NCBI GenBank assembly: GCA_022385755.1
Contig: MU278391.1
Location: 37,056 to 101,055 of the forward strand
DNA from: Trametopsis cervina
Taxonomy: Eukaryota; Basidiomycota; Agaricomycetes; Polyporales; Irpicaceae
Direction: 5' to 3'
Length of the DNA stretch: 64,000 nt
Shown here: one piece after another, positions 12,264-24,856 of the stretch
Layout: each line of letters starts with the position of its first letter
Position numbering within the stretch: the first letter of the stretch is position 1
Notes under the pieces: generated by a model
Told to the model about the DNA's origin: nothing
Databases searched by the model: none
Seen by the model: the letters and a program-made list of their open reading frames with translations, nothing else
Made by a program: the position numbers and the translations under genes

Positions 12264-13572
12264 CGTGTTAGGGGTTTGGGTTGGGGTGTTCGAGTTAACA
12301 AAAAGGTGTTTGTGTGAGTGAGTCGGTTGGTTGAATAAAGTGTGTACTTGGTTGGGAAACACCCTCCGAACACACAGAGCCTTTATACGAACCTACATGC
12401 GCGCGGTCCGCGTCGCGATCGGCGTGCATGACCCCGTCAGGTTCGAGGGTTAATGCTCGCCACCGCGGCGCAGCCACCAAACATTGCGCGTTTGGTGGTC
12501 AACATCCGTACATCCGCACATCCGCACCGATGCGGTACCGCAGTGCAAGTCACTAGTCGAATCATGAATCACGTCGGGGCTGCGGGGCTGCGCAGAGGCG
12601 CCGTGGTTCGAGGGTTTTCTGTGCCGTATCGTACCTGATGAATGAGCAAGGTCGGCCAGTCATCTGTGCAGCATCGTTAGAGACGCGGGGTGTGATGTCC
12701 GCTTCTAAAGATAAAGACACAACAATATATCAACGTAAGTTCAATGCTGTGAGAGGCATGTATCACTCACATCTGTGTCTGTCAGAACTCTCGCCGTAGG
12801 CGTCGGAATTCGATGTGCGCGTACTGTAACGCCTTTACGGTACAGTAACCCCGAAAATCGAGTCACGATCACCACGGCAAAGCGCCTCCGCAGTGACTGT
12901 TAGTGGTTCCTTGCGGTTGCGCAGGCGTTGTGGGTGGGTGTATGACCGTCTGATGTGTGGTCTGGACTCTTCGTGGAGATCGTAAGGCAATTTCGCGGTG
13001 CTGCGTTCGTGCATAACATGCATGGAGTGCACGGGTTGCGCAGTAGGGTCAAAAGTTTAAGTTCTGAACCTATCGTGCCAGTGCGCAGCGTAGGATGCTG
13101 ACTGCGACACGCATCGCAATATGACAAGGGTCTCATACCAGGAAAAGCAAAGTGTCGTAAGTGCAAAGCAGTACAGTCGGAAAATTCGGATTCCAGTTAA
13201 CCGTCAGAGTATGTGGAATGTTGTGACAAACTCGAATTATCTCGATGGAACTCGCATCACGTGACGCCACAGCGATGTTTATTCGACGCTGTTATCGATC
13301 CTCACATTCAGTTGCTACTCACCAGGTGGTATAATGTCATGGACATCTGAACTCCTCCCCGACCTGTGTCACCTACCTTAGGGCTGCAAAGCTTTCGCAG
13401 CGAGCGAGCTCCGACCTCTGCTAAACGGTATATGCGCACAAACTGACACGAGCAGCTGACCGGCTCCCACACGCAGATAAAACATCTCTGCCCATTCTTT
13501 AACACTGACATATCTCAACAGTAACACTGCGAGAGAGCTCTTACTGCAGGTATTACGTTGAGATCGCATCCA
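12264..13572. other. Divergent intergenic region
   Basis: Apart from the TATA element, nothing with coding or RNA character is seen. It serves as 5' space for both flanking genes. Confidence 0.6.
12381..12387 (-). promoter_or_regulatory. TATA box of the DWEKA gene
   Basis: TATAAAG on the minus strand about 120 bases before the chosen ATG, in a stretch otherwise free of such elements. Confidence 0.55.
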
Positions 13573-14848
13573 ATGCCGCAAGCCCCAGTAGACGACGCCG
13601 GAGCCGTCCTCTTCTACGAGGACAGCGGCGCCCCTCCGAACTCAACAGAGTACACGACGATCGTGCTCGTGCACGGCATGATCTTCCACTCTGGTGAGTT
13701 TTGCCTCCTCCCTTCCTCCTCCCCTTTCTACTCCCTACTAACGCTACACTGATCCTAGGGACGTTCCATCGCCTCCTCCCGCACGCACACACGCACAACC
13801 TCCGCCTCGTCCTCCTAAACATGCGCGACTACCCCAACTCATCCCCCCTCACACCAGCCGACCGTGCCGCCCTCTCTTCTACACCCGCAGCGGCGCTTCG
13901 AGGGCTCGCGCACCAGCTCGCGGCGTTCATGGCGTATTTTGTTCGGACGTATGAGATCCCTGAACGCACGGGCGAGGGGAAGGGGAGGGGTGGGATTGTG
14001 CTATCTACGTGGTCGTTTAGCAATACGCTACACCTCGCGCTCCTCGCTGATGCGCATCTCCTCCCGCGCGAGACGAACACGCTACTTCGGCGGTATTGGC
14101 GTCGTTCTGTCCTCTACGGTGTGTTCTCTTGTTTCGTACATCCTCCTTTAACCCGCTGACCGTGAATAGATCCCGCACTAGGTAACATCGGCGCCGCCGT
14201 CCCCCCCGGAGTCTACAGCCCCCTCCGGGACCCCTCCCTCCCATCCCCCACTAAGCGCATCGCAGCATTCTCCCTCTGGGTCTCCTCATACTTCCCTCCA
14301 GTCCCCCCATCCTCCATACCATCATACACCCTCGCCGACCTGCTCGCGCGCCAAGCGCAGGGCAGCGATAATGAGCGCACGCCCAGCGTGGAACGTATGA
14401 GCGAGGAGGAGAGGAAGGGGACTGCGAGTGGGGTGGAGGAGGTTATTGGGGGTGTTGAGGCTATGCGGGCTGTGCCGAGGACTGTGTATGAGGATAATAC
14501 GCGGAGGGCGTTATGGGAGCCCGACGTCGATCCCGAGTCTGACGCGAATGAGAATGGGGAGGAAGGGCGGATGACGTTCCCCGAGCTGAGCGTGCTCGTC
14601 CTCTGGTTCGACAGCTCAATTGGCGACTGCATCTGGGCCACCAAGCTTCTGCACGATGCGCACGCTGCTGCTTCTCCGCCTCCGAGGAGTAGGGAGGTTG
14701 AGTTTGTGAGCGTGAGCGGGTGTAATCACTTGGTGAGTGCTTCTGACGGTCGTGAATGGCTCGAGATGAGGTCGGACGTTGACTGCTTTCACAGGCGCAC
14801 TGGGATGAGCCGGAGCGTATCGTACGCGCACTCGCTGAGCATGTATGA
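13573..14848 (+). CDS. Alpha/beta hydrolase-fold protein
   Basis: Predicted alpha/beta hydrolase of 365 residues; exons 13573-13693, 13759-14118, 14170-14732 and 14795-14848. It starts with a strand-HG oxyanion segment (IVLVHGMIFHSGTFHRLLP), then RLVLLNMRDYPNS, and ends with the acid and histidine region (LVLWFDSSIGDCIW, NHLAHWDEPE). The usual G-x-S-x-G nucleophile elbow reads T-W-S-F-S at 14007-14021, so both glycines are replaced. The last exon is only 54 nt and completes the His motif, which supports the splice model. The substrate is unknown. It could be a hydrolase with an unusual elbow or a catalytically weak relative. Confidence 0.85.
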
Positions 14849-15420
14849 TCCAAAATCTTAGCTTGCATTCAAACCATAAGATGAGATGAGCGAACATCAA
14901 GTTAGATATCGCTGCGAAGACAAAGGTACTCTTGTATCACATTGATTGACTGCAACGTACATCCTCTACATCCTCTACATCCCCTCCCAAACTCTAACCC
15001 CAATACACCATGTACCATACTACACAGAAAATAACGCTAATAACGCTTATAATGCTAACTAATAGGTAAGTACCGATACTGCCTCGCATGTTTTCGCGGG
15101 CGTACAAAATACATCTTTGAAGAACGAACGGAAGGCCCGGCCAGCGATTTCGCCGGAGGGCGGTCTCTATACTGTAATATGACACGGAACGGCCGTGGAT
15201 GGACGGCTTCCGCGGGATTAACTAACACTAACTGACTGCAACGGTGCGGATCCGGGATTATAACGACGTAAACACAATAGGGGAAGAAGGGAACAAACGA
15301 ATGAAATGAACGAACGAACGCCAGAAGCAGTGACGAACAAAAGGAGTGCCTGGTGCGGCGTTGGACGCTAGAAGCGTGGAGGGAACAAACGGAGTGCCCA
15401 CCATAGACAAGCAAACCTTG
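14849..15420. other. Convergent 3' region
   Basis: AT-richer 3' space between two convergent genes. It contains a short run of CATCCTCTA repeats near 14960 and no gene. Confidence 0.6.
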
Positions 15421-17036
15421 CTAGGGTTCTGCACTAGACACAGGCGACGGAGCGCGCGGCGAGACGGGCGGCACAGAAGGCAGCGCGATGGGCGAGGGCG
15501 CGCGTGGGCTTTGTGTTACGTCTTGCCCTGGCTCCTGCTCGTGCGCATGCGTTTCTTGGTCATCCTCCAAAGCAGGAGGGACGACAGAGAGCAAGGGTGC
15601 ATACGCAGGGTCGATCGCGCACGTCCCCTTCTCGAGATGGTACTTGAGCCCATTCGGGTTCAGGTACGATTTCGTGCATCCGGGATGCTGGAAATCACAT
15701 AATACAATGGTCAGTACAACGTAAAGGAAGCGATGAAATGAGTATGAAGGGGATGGTACGTACAGGACACTTGAACGCCTTCTCTCTCCCGTCTCTCCTT
15801 CGTCTTCCCGTGGCCTGTACGGCCGGCCGACCCGTGACGAGCTCATGCGCAGGTGCAAGCGAGCGCTGCACTCCCACGCTAGCAGGTTCCACCGCCATTA
15901 AACTCGAAGCGTCCTCAACGCGATTGCTATTCGTGTATACAAGGGCAGGCTGCTGCGCGCTCCCAAGTTGCTTGCGCGAGATGGAGGGAGGGACGCTATA
16001 CGGCTCGGCGGGCGGGACGCGTCTGTGTTTCTTCGGCGTGCTGTGGCGCAGGTGGCTTTTGGTTGTTGTTGGTGATGGGAAGGAGGAGGAGGACTCGATG
16101 AGCGGGAGGGAGGCTGTTAGCGGTAGGTGCTCGTGTTCGTGTCTGCGCTCAAGTGGGGAGAGCGTGAGCAATGCCGGTGGGAGACACCGCTGTTCGTCGC
16201 GCCTGTGCCCGTGTCCATGTCCGTCAGGCGAACCACGCGCGAGGGACGCAGAGGATAGGAGGAGCGGGGAGGGCGCGTTCGACGAGCCGGGCGTATATGA
16301 CAGCGAGGGAGGGGATGAGAAGGAGGTGTTGATACGCAGGAGTGGGGTGTGGTCGAGCGAGGACGTCGATGCTGCAGTCGACGGACGCGAGTACTCGGCG
16401 TATGAGGACGATGAATCGGAAGACGGGGGAGAGTATGAGAAGTGGTCGAACCCGAATGGGTCGTATGCGTCCTCTAGCTCGGACAGGCTGTCGCTGTATG
16501 CGTAGCCGTCGTAGCTCGCGGAGCTGTATGGCTTGCTGGACGATGCCGCACCAGTCTGTGGCTGCGAATATGTGTATGCGGATGGTTCTGCGGGAGGGTG
16601 CGGTTGCGGGTACCCTATGACGAGACTCGCGAGTGGCGTGTGTGAGCTCGAGGAGTCGGATGCGGCGAGGGGTGGGTAGACAGGCTCGCCGCTGGCGTTG
16701 AGTACGAGGACATGTGACTCCTCGAAGTGGTCGAGAAGGTCATGCATGTCTGCGAGGGCGAGGCCACAACACGAAAAGTTGGAGCACTAGAGGGGGACAT
16801 TGTTAATACAAACGCGTGTATATTAGAGGTAGAGCCACGCACAAAGTCCTTCTCGAGCATCTGTATAGGTGCGTCGTCGAAGTGTGGGCTGGGCGTGCCG
16901 AGCGTCGGGGACGGTGTAGGCGAGCGCGGCGAGGCGTGGCTGCAAGCAACGAGTCAATGTCAATCACGAGCTCGTGTCAGACACGCGCCACGGTGATAAG
17001 GCGAGCGAGCGTGACGTACGTGAGGAGATCTCCCAT
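15421..17036 (-). CDS. SFP1: SFP1-type split C2H2 zinc finger regulator
   Basis: Putative orthologue of yeast Sfp1, a nuclear activator of ribosome-biogenesis genes responding to nutrients and TOR. 467 residues; exons 17036-17020, 16939-16843, 16786-15764 and 15687-15421. The first finger starts with CSNFSCCGLALADMHDLLDH (residues 39-58) and is completed by H63 of FEESH. The second (residues 378-402) reads CPHPGCTKSY, LNPNGLKYH, then GTC. This pair of fingers separated by about 300 low-complexity residues is the Sfp1 hallmark. The first coding exon is only 17 nt; its ATG is chosen because phase and the conserved SPTLGTPSP segment fit. Role in ribosome regulation is by family knowledge. Confidence 0.87.
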
Positions 17037-19990
17037 TGCGGCGGCGTCGGTGCCGTTAAGCACGGTGACAGATGGTCTCGAAGGGGCGGGTGGCAACCAG
17101 GGGGAGCCGACGCGTGTTGATGGGCGAGGCGCAATTGATGGTCGAGAAGCCGGGGAGGAGGAGAACGAGGAGGACGGGGCGAGGTGGTGGTGGTAAGGGC
17201 GCGAGGGGAGGGGGGAGCGGGGGAAGGCAAGGGTGTTGGTATAAGAGGAGGTGATGGGCGTGCTTCCCTTCCCGGATGATTGAGAGTTGGTTTGTGATGG
17301 GGAGTGGACGCGTCGGGCCAAGCAAGAAACGGACAAGTAGCGTGCACTCAGCTTAGCCGTCCAGCCAATCACAGCTGCTGCACGCGCGGATCGAGAACCA
17401 GCCGCGCGAACGATCTCAGATCTGGTGCTGCACAAACAAATGCAATCTAATCAGGCACTGGGCGAGCCTTCCACGAGTTGCTGTTACTGTTGTGCAAGCA
17501 GCGACTAGAGCTCTATACGCAACCAGCTCGTGTGAGGCCACAGCTGGATGATAAGAGGGACACCACCGACCTGAATTACCCGCGAGCCGTATGCACGAAC
17601 GCGACAAATGATGAGCCCAGAAGGTCGAGAAGCCTAGTGCCCATCTTGCCGTCAGGAAAAGCAGGCTAAAGAGGCACAGCACTTTACACGCACCTGACGC
17701 GAGCGATCGTACTGTACTGTAATTTCCACGGCTGAGTGTGCGCTGGGGTGGTGTGGTTGAATGTTCACGTTGAGCAAGCGAACACGAGAGCACGGACAAG
17801 TTGAGCAGATGTCGAGTGCGAGAATAAGGAATGCGCAGAGCCTCGTGGGATCTTTATGGCTCACCCTGCCAAACACGTAACGTCCTTGGAGAGGGAGAGC
17901 GGTGGAGAAGTCTGTCGTGCGTGGGTGGCTCATGCCTCCAACTGCCCGCCAAAGCAACATCATATGTCCCAGCTGCAGATGATCATACCCCGTCCGCAGC
18001 GGAGCAGATGGCGCTCCCTCTGCCGACAGCCAGCCACCCTTTCCATCCATCCATGCAAGAGTCTGTGTGTATCCATCGCACGCACACGCACACTCTTCCT
18101 TTCCAGTCCCCATCGCGGGCAGAACACCCTGCGATGTTCTGGTCAGTTCTGTTCTGACCTGCTCTGCTCGCGCTCGCACACACGTCCATCAGACGCTGCA
18201 GGGACCGAACCTGGGGAGACAGGACAGGGGGCAGAACGATCAGGCGGACACCGGACGCGTCGCACGTAACTCCGTGGCAGGCGTGGCACAGCGCACAGAA
18301 GCGTGCGAGGGACTGCTCCCGTCCCGCCGCTCCGCCAGGGATCAGCGGCGCACCCGTGGTGGCGCCCCAGCCAGCCCCGACTAGTGCAGTGATTTCATCC
18401 ATCCTTCCAAATCATATCGCTGATGGGGGTGTACGCGATAGTTTAATTGGTTACTGTATCACTTGGCCTGGATGATCAGCTTTGGCGGCGACCGGGTGTG
18501 TGTGTGTGGAATGCACAAGAGGAACAGAGATGGATGTGTGGTTTCGAGATGACGGCGTTCGCCCGTGAAGATGAAGATGGCACACGTCCACGTCCAGACT
18601 GTTCGCGCGAGATGAGATGAGACACTGTTCCCTCCGAAGATGTAAGGAGGTTAGATGACAGTTCAACACTGTTTGTATGCGCTTCAACGTCCCCCTGACT
18701 TCCTGTACCACTGCCCTCCGAGATCTGCAGGGGCATGTCCCTCTCAAACCGCCCCCAGACCCGTGGCGTCCCCTGGAGCAGGCAAAACAGACACACCTCG
18801 CCCGTCCCACTCTCATCCACCACGGGCGGCGTCGTGAAACGTGGGTCCTGCTCCGCCTTCCGAACGAACACTCTGACTGCTTCTGTTTCCGCTAGACGAG
18901 TGTCTCGTCAGGGTCATCGTGGAGCGTGGCTTGGAGTCGGGCTTCGGCGGTGGGGGCGGCGCGCATCGCATGAGATCCCTGCGCTCCTCGGGCGCACGTA
19001 TGACTGTATTGTATTGTATTTCCGAGTACACTGTGACGTCCAGAGAATTTCCGATGCAACGAGCTCCTGAATGGACGTGGATGTACAGGGTCTGTACAAA
19101 CGCGTCCGATGTCCTCAGCCTGCCTTGTGCCCGCCGCCAGCAACGGGTGAGGGGCTGGAAACTGACACAAGGCGGGGTGGGGTCGCGGTGCACGATGAGG
19201 AGCCCGAGAGCGGGCGATGGTGGTGGAGACGGTGGATGAGAATGAGAGCAAGACGAGGGAGCGTTGCGTCACTGCCGTCGCGGTCAAGGCGGGTGGCGCT
19301 CGTGCGTCTCCCATGCATGCGCGTCTGGTTTGCAAATCGAACCTTGCAGACTACGAGTATAGTTTAAATTTCCTAATCGGATATTGTGCGGAACATCTGT
19401 ATGGCTTACAGGACAGCAGAAAGATACCGCAAGATGCTTTTATTTTTTCGAGACGCGTATACAGTAGCTTTGGCAGCGAATTTCTAAATGTAGGCGCAGG
19501 TCGACAAACCACGGTGTGAGGTGAAAAAAAAAATAGATGGTGGTATCAACACCATTCGGTGTGCTAGAGTGGACAGTACAGGCCATGCTGGTAGGTCCGC
19601 GACGCAGATGATCACTGCTTCGCCTCATACCTGGTTCTTCATTGCGAGCGGAATTCCGAAGGTGTGGAGAGTCTGTGGCAAAATGCACGTATTGCGCTGT
19701 ACGATCATATCCCCCTCGATTCTTATGCAGTGTATACAGTATCGCCGTATCCTAGCCTTGTGCATGTACTGCACCGTATAATGATGTTCTCCTCGATTCT
19801 TATGCAGTGTATACAGTATCGCTGTGTCATAACCCTGGGAATGTACTGTATGTTCAAAAACGGGATGCCTTCTTCCTGGTAATCCATGCAATAGAAACTG
19901 CGAACGCACAAAGTAAGCGTAAGTAGAGATCTTCCGAGAATATATACACCGCAGCGTACCTCAAACTCCCCCGTCAATAGCGCAAGGCGA
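17037..19990. other. 3-kb gene-free stretch
   Basis: Space upstream of the SFP1 gene and downstream of the LRR gene. Open frames here lack family motifs. The only structure noted is the tandem duplication at 19697-19850. Confidence 0.55.
19697..19850. repeat. Two-copy 77-bp tandem repeat
   Basis: CCTCGATTCTTATGCAGTGT and the following ATACAGTATCGC occur at 19714 and again at 19791. The remainders of the units are diverged but keep CATGTACTG. The repeated block contains the near-palindrome GTGTATACAG. Confidence 0.8.
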
Positions 19991-22900
19991 TCACTCAAGC
20001 CGCCCACGCAGCCACCCAAGCAAGCCCTTCGTTCCCTCCCGTTCCCAAACCCTCCTCGCAGGCACCCGAAACCTACAACACAAAAGTCAGCAATCATTCC
20101 CATCTACCACACACACACAAGTCCACTCACACATTCCCATCCACAAGAAACACATCAAGCGGCAACAGCCCCATCTCAGCAGGCAGCCGTCCAACCTCAT
20201 TATCCCTCAAATCAAGCTCCTCAAGCTTCCACCCCGGCACCTCTCGGTTCCCCCTGAACGCCTCCGCGACGCCCTGGAACCCGTCCAGCTCGCTGATACG
20301 GTTGCCCCGTAGACGTAGGTGTCGGAGCCCCGGTCGCGGCTCGCCGTCTGAACGCGCGAGGATGAGGGCTGAGAGCGCGTCTGCTGTTAGGGATGCGCCT
20401 GTTAGGCTGTTGTAGGACAGGTCGAGCGTGTGGAGGGTCGGGAAGAGGGCTGTTATTAAGGGGAGCAGAGCTTCTTGCGTACGGCCTGTGGGGGTGTCGC
20501 TTTCGCGGGTACGAGAGACGGGGACGGTGTCGCCGAGGTTGCAGTTCTCGAGGATGAGCTCCTCTAAGCGGGGCAGGAAGGGCCCGTCGTGGTCCGCTGG
20601 GAGACTGAACGATGGGTCCATGCGCCGATTGACCAACTTGAGCACCTTGAGGGTGTGAGAGAACGGCTGCGACACGATTGTCGAGAGGGGCAGCGTCGGG
20701 GTCGGAATCGTCAACGCCAGATCGGACGATCGCCCGGTGGAAGGAATGGCTTTCGCTGCCAGAGAGAACGACCGCATGTGCGCGCCTTTTGCTAGAGCAT
20801 TCGAAGGAGGCAGGGTGAGGGTGTGCGTGGCCGCCTGATAGTACTGCGGGCTGGCCAGTGCGGACGCTGAAGGAACAGGCGATGTGGTGGGTGTAGAGAC
20901 AGGGGGAGACGGGGTCTGGCGCGGCGACGCGGACAGCACAGACGACGTGGCTGCTGCTGCCCTCGCTCGCCGCCGTCCACCAGCGGTCAGGAGACCGTGT
21001 TCTGCCTCTTCCTCCCATGCTTCCTTTTGTAATTGCTGAGCAGAACGAGAGGAGCCTGATGACTGACCCGAGGGATTGTTTGTCGGAGGTGGGGACGCGG
21101 ATGCCATGGCTGCTCTCGCACGTCTTCGAGCACCTTCCGTGGCGAGACCTTGCTCTGCCTCAATCTCCCAGGGTTCTTTCACCACCTCTGGTGTAGCACC
21201 CCTCTTGTTAGCAGCCATAGGTGGCTCGTCGGTGAATTGCGTGTGCGCGAGGTGTCTGGAGCGAAGCTTGGCTCGATTCTCCGCCTCGACCTCCCATGCT
21301 TCTTTGACGACGCGTTTGCCAACCATGATGCGTAACACTCCTGGTTTCGGTGCCTCTGTCGTGAGGTCGAACTCGATGTCCCTGTGCACTTTAGGTACGA
21401 ATGCGGCTTCGATTGCGGCTCGAGTGACATGGGTCTCGCCTACATCGAATATTATCAGAGATGGGAACGGTGTGTAAGCCTCAGACAGGACATTCAAGGG
21501 GAACGAGTCATCGCCGATTTCTGCATGTTCAAGATGGAGCTCGGCCAATTTCTCCAAGCGAGAGCAAGCTCGGACCAGTGAGACAGAGTTTCCGAGAGGA
21601 TTGGACGAAAGGTTGAGTTTTGCTATGCCGGATGGTAAATGATCTGGTTCGTGCTCAACGCCAGAGGCCGTAAGATTGTTATGTGACGCATCCAGAGATG
21701 TCAGCTTGGGGAGTGGTACGGTGGCGCGAGTAATGGTTTCAGCGTACCAGTCGCCTCGAGGATCTCTCGTACGTGACAGCGGGTTTGAATCCTTGGCTGC
21801 GAATGGCGAGAAGAATGGCAGGGATTGCAACTCATTATGAGAAAGGTTTAACGTGGTCAAATTCGGGAGAGCCCAGAGATTCGGAGGAAGGCCGTGGAGT
21901 TTGTTGTGCGAAAGGTCTAGGACGGTCAATGCGGTAAGATCAGCGAAAGAAGGCGGAAGGTCTGTCAGCTCGTTATTATGCAGCTATAATCCAGTAAGTA
22001 ACAAGAAGCCCAATCGAGATGAGGTGAGCACCTACGTCGACGACCTTCAACGAGCCAAACATTGATATTTCTGGCTGGATCTCCACAATCTGGTTGGACC
22101 ACGCCTTCAGTACGCTGAGATCCTGTGCCTCGTACCAAGACGGAGCGTTTTGACTTCCCGCACGTCGTCTGGATGCTTTCTCTTCATCGGCGGTCGCTAT
22201 TAGCGGTGGCTCTACCGGTACAAGCTTCAAAGGTTCAGGCTTGATGCCTAGGTGTATCTCAAACAAGGCAGACGGGAGACATGGCAGCGCACGGGATGCC
22301 AGGTTGATTATTCCTAGCTTCAAAGATCAGAATATGCTGGAAGCGTGCCATAGAAGTAATGAGAATTCAGGGCCACAAAGACTTAGAGCGCGTTTCGCCC
22401 TTTTGCAGGACAAATGCTCAGTCACTTCGTTATCGGTAGCATGGACATGCAAGAGCAAGACCAAACAAACAGAGCGGGTTATGGGAAGCATGCCGCCATC
22501 TCACAAGACGCCATATTCATAGACAACGATCCGCATAAAGTACAGAGGCGCGAATTACGTCAAGAAGAATGCTGCTGCTTACCAGATGTACGCCCACGCT
22601 CGATAGTCTCTTTCACAGACCATCGACCAAGGTCGATATTCTCGTCTTGGTCGCTCTTTTTGATTTGAGGTAATGCTTCTTCTAAGCCTACCAGGTCATT
22701 CAGACCTGCGCTGCCTCCGCTGCTCTTTGCCTTCTTCTGGGCCTCAGCTCTTTTCAAAGCGATTTGTTCGCGTATGCTCATAGATGAGACCTTCGGGACT
22801 TCTGGAGGCTCATCATTTATTGGCTTGGTCTTTGCAGGTGCTCGCCTCACAGGCGATTTCGAAGGGGAGGGCGGAGACCTAACAGATTTGAGACTTGGCT

Positions 22901-23207
22901 GAGGACGCAAAGTGCGCCCGCCTGGTGTCGATTTTGAAGGGGAGGGCGGCGACTTCACAGACTTGAGACTCGGCTGAGGACGTAAAGTGCGCCCGCCTGG
23001 CGCAGGACTTGGTGGCGGCTTGAGCGTGGAAGAACTGGCGGTAGCGTTCCCCGTACGCGACGACGTAGTAGCGGTCGCATTCCCTGTACGTGACGACGTA
23101 GTAGCAGTTCCATTTCCAGCAGACAACGACGAGTTGGCCGTGGATTTGGTTGGCGTACGGGTAGAGCCACCAAAGCGCGACTGAGGTGGCTGAGGAATGC
23201 GCGACAT
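19991..23207 (-). CDS. Leucine-rich repeat protein (LRRC40-like)
   Basis: 945 residues in four exons: 23207-22583, 22313-22036, 21983-20131 and 20072-19991. The N-terminus is Ser/Thr/Pro-rich with two perfect internal duplications (SSRTGNATA and GGRTLRPQPSLKS), then a basic helix (IREQIALKRAEAQKKA). LRRs begin after IINLASRALPCLPSALFEIHL and continue through DLSHNKLHGLPPNLW-type units. The central part has three copies of a (K)E-x-WE-x-EAE segment. LRRs resume with LDLSYNSL and LDLRDNEVGRLP, and the last exon gives the basic end RRVWEREGTKGLLGWLRGRLE. It resembles LRRC40-type cytosolic LRR proteins; partners are unknown. The 269-nt first intron has its acceptor chosen from phase and the conserved TSG-IINLASR joint. 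Confidence 0.85.
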
Positions 23208-23373
23208 GACAGGATGTGAGCAAGGCCAGGAAGCGCCCATAACGCGAGTTGCTAGTTTCATTGCTACAAGTGAGCAACAGCGTAAATACAATAAAATGCA
23301 CAACATACAGAGTTTGATTGAGGATGACATGCTAGCTATAGAATACACGCATATATACATGACAAAGTAGAAA

Positions 23374-24580
23374 TCACCGCCTCCGCTTCCCCAGCACACT
23401 CCCGTGCGGAATACACATGGTGCTCTTCTCAAGCATCGAGTGCTCTGAAGTATCTGTTTCAATTCCTAGTTCTTCTGCCAGGGATGCAACTTCAGGGGAA
23501 GATAGAGCATCGGTCGCGAGAGCCCAGAAGCTGAATACGTCGGTTCCCAAGCAAGACATAAGATGTTAGCCCAAGATTGTGGGAGAGCAGAAGTCCAGCC
23601 ACCAGGAACGAGAGATTAGAACTCAGGAAGAAGCAAGAAGAGAGGGAACTCGGTTATCAAGTCTCAGTGGGAGGGAACAGCCAGATGTCCGGGCTGCGAA
23701 ACTAAGTGAACGTACGCATTGAACGTTTTCTTCCTTTTTACCCATTCGGCGCGCCACCGCGTCCATTCCGCGTCGAGTTGATTCATATCTTCTGCAGAAA
23801 CGAGCGATGCGCCGGAGCGAAGAGGCTCAAGGTGAGCAGAAGATGTTTTAACCTGCACAGACGAATAAGAGCTATCAAGTGGGTATACCACACCAGGTAC
23901 GGACCAAGTCTGCGATTTCGACAAGTTCTGCTTTGAGCTGGTCATCGGTCGGCGTCGCTCTCAGCCTCGCCAGATCTGAAAGCGCATATAACCAGTGTAA
24001 TGACGCCCGGGGTACTGGATCCTGGTAAGCATGGACGGAGCTTACCCGCATTTATTGCTTTGATTTGAGACGAAAGCGTCTGATTAGTCTGCTCTATCGT
24101 CTTGAATTCGTCTTCCAGAGCCTTGAGTTTCTCAGCAGGCATATCCTCGAGATTGGCCTGATTGGCCACGAAGAATGTGGTCTTGCCTATGCATAAGGTC
24201 AACACTACTAGCATCAACGATAACGAAAAAACCCCGTTGTACACACCATAGGTCTTCTGTACAAGCTCGCCTTTCTCCGCGAGGCTCACCATGATTTTCT
24301 GGGTGGCTGTCTTGGGTACCGCACCTTTCAGATTGGCCGCAACGTCTACCGCGCCAAACGGCCTGTTCATCTGAAAGAGAAGTAAGCATAGCCGTGCGCA
24401 TATATGCTACTGTAGAACTCTCGGGTCTGTACCCTCTTTATGTATTCAAGGACCTTGTCCTCGGCTGTCCAATAGCATGCGGTTAATTAGCTGGTACATA
24501 TCCGCCCCAAGAGACCCCTGACCTTCCTGCCCTTTCAACACAGGAACCTTTGCATCCGAGGATTTGGGTTTGGTAGCCAT
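23374..24580 (-). CDS. HOP2: Homologous-pairing protein 2 (meiotic recombination)
   Basis: Hop2 works with Mnd1 to help Dmc1/Rad51 pair homologues in meiosis. 239 residues in seven exons: 24580-24523, 24464-24433, 24370-24247, 24186-24046, 23975-23905, 23852-23716 and 23530-23374. The N-terminal winged helix reads EDKVLEYIKRMNRPFGAVDV and ATQKIMVSLAEKGEL. Next comes the coiled coil (MPAEKLKALEDEF). The TBPIP C-terminal part has LEPLRSGASLVSAEDM, WTRWRAEWVKRKK and EELGIETD. Length fits the family (about 210-240). One donor is the weak GTCCGT at 23904, required by phase. It shares a 276-bp upstream region with the divergent carrier gene. Identification is firm. Confidence 0.93.
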
Positions 24581-24856
24581 CGCTTTAATTGATGTTGCTA
24601 ACGAGGGATTGAACGCGATGGTGGGACGGTGGCAAGCTACGTTCACTCAATCCAATCGCCTCTGGGAGTGCGCGCCTGCCAGAACCAAGAATCACAAGAC
24701 ATCATCAACCCTATGCTGGGGTTTATTTGCTCTGAGAGCACCGAAGGTCCGAAATCGGCATGACCACTGCTCACCACTCCGTTTCTCCCAAGTTTACCTC
24801 TCACTCCTTCTCACATGCACCGCATATAACTTGGTGTAGTCCGCCGTCGTCCTCGA
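24581..24856. promoter_or_regulatory. Bidirectional promoter HOP2 / CoA carrier
   Basis: Only 276 bases separate the two divergent start codons, so both genes must draw their core promoters from it. No clear TATA box is seen. A pyrimidine-rich stretch precedes the carrier start. Confidence 0.6.

Noticed and set aside
12264..12362. 33-codon N-terminal extension of the DWEKA protein
   Set aside because: His/Thr/Asn-rich like a leader, and the TATA position places the transcription start at about its beginning.
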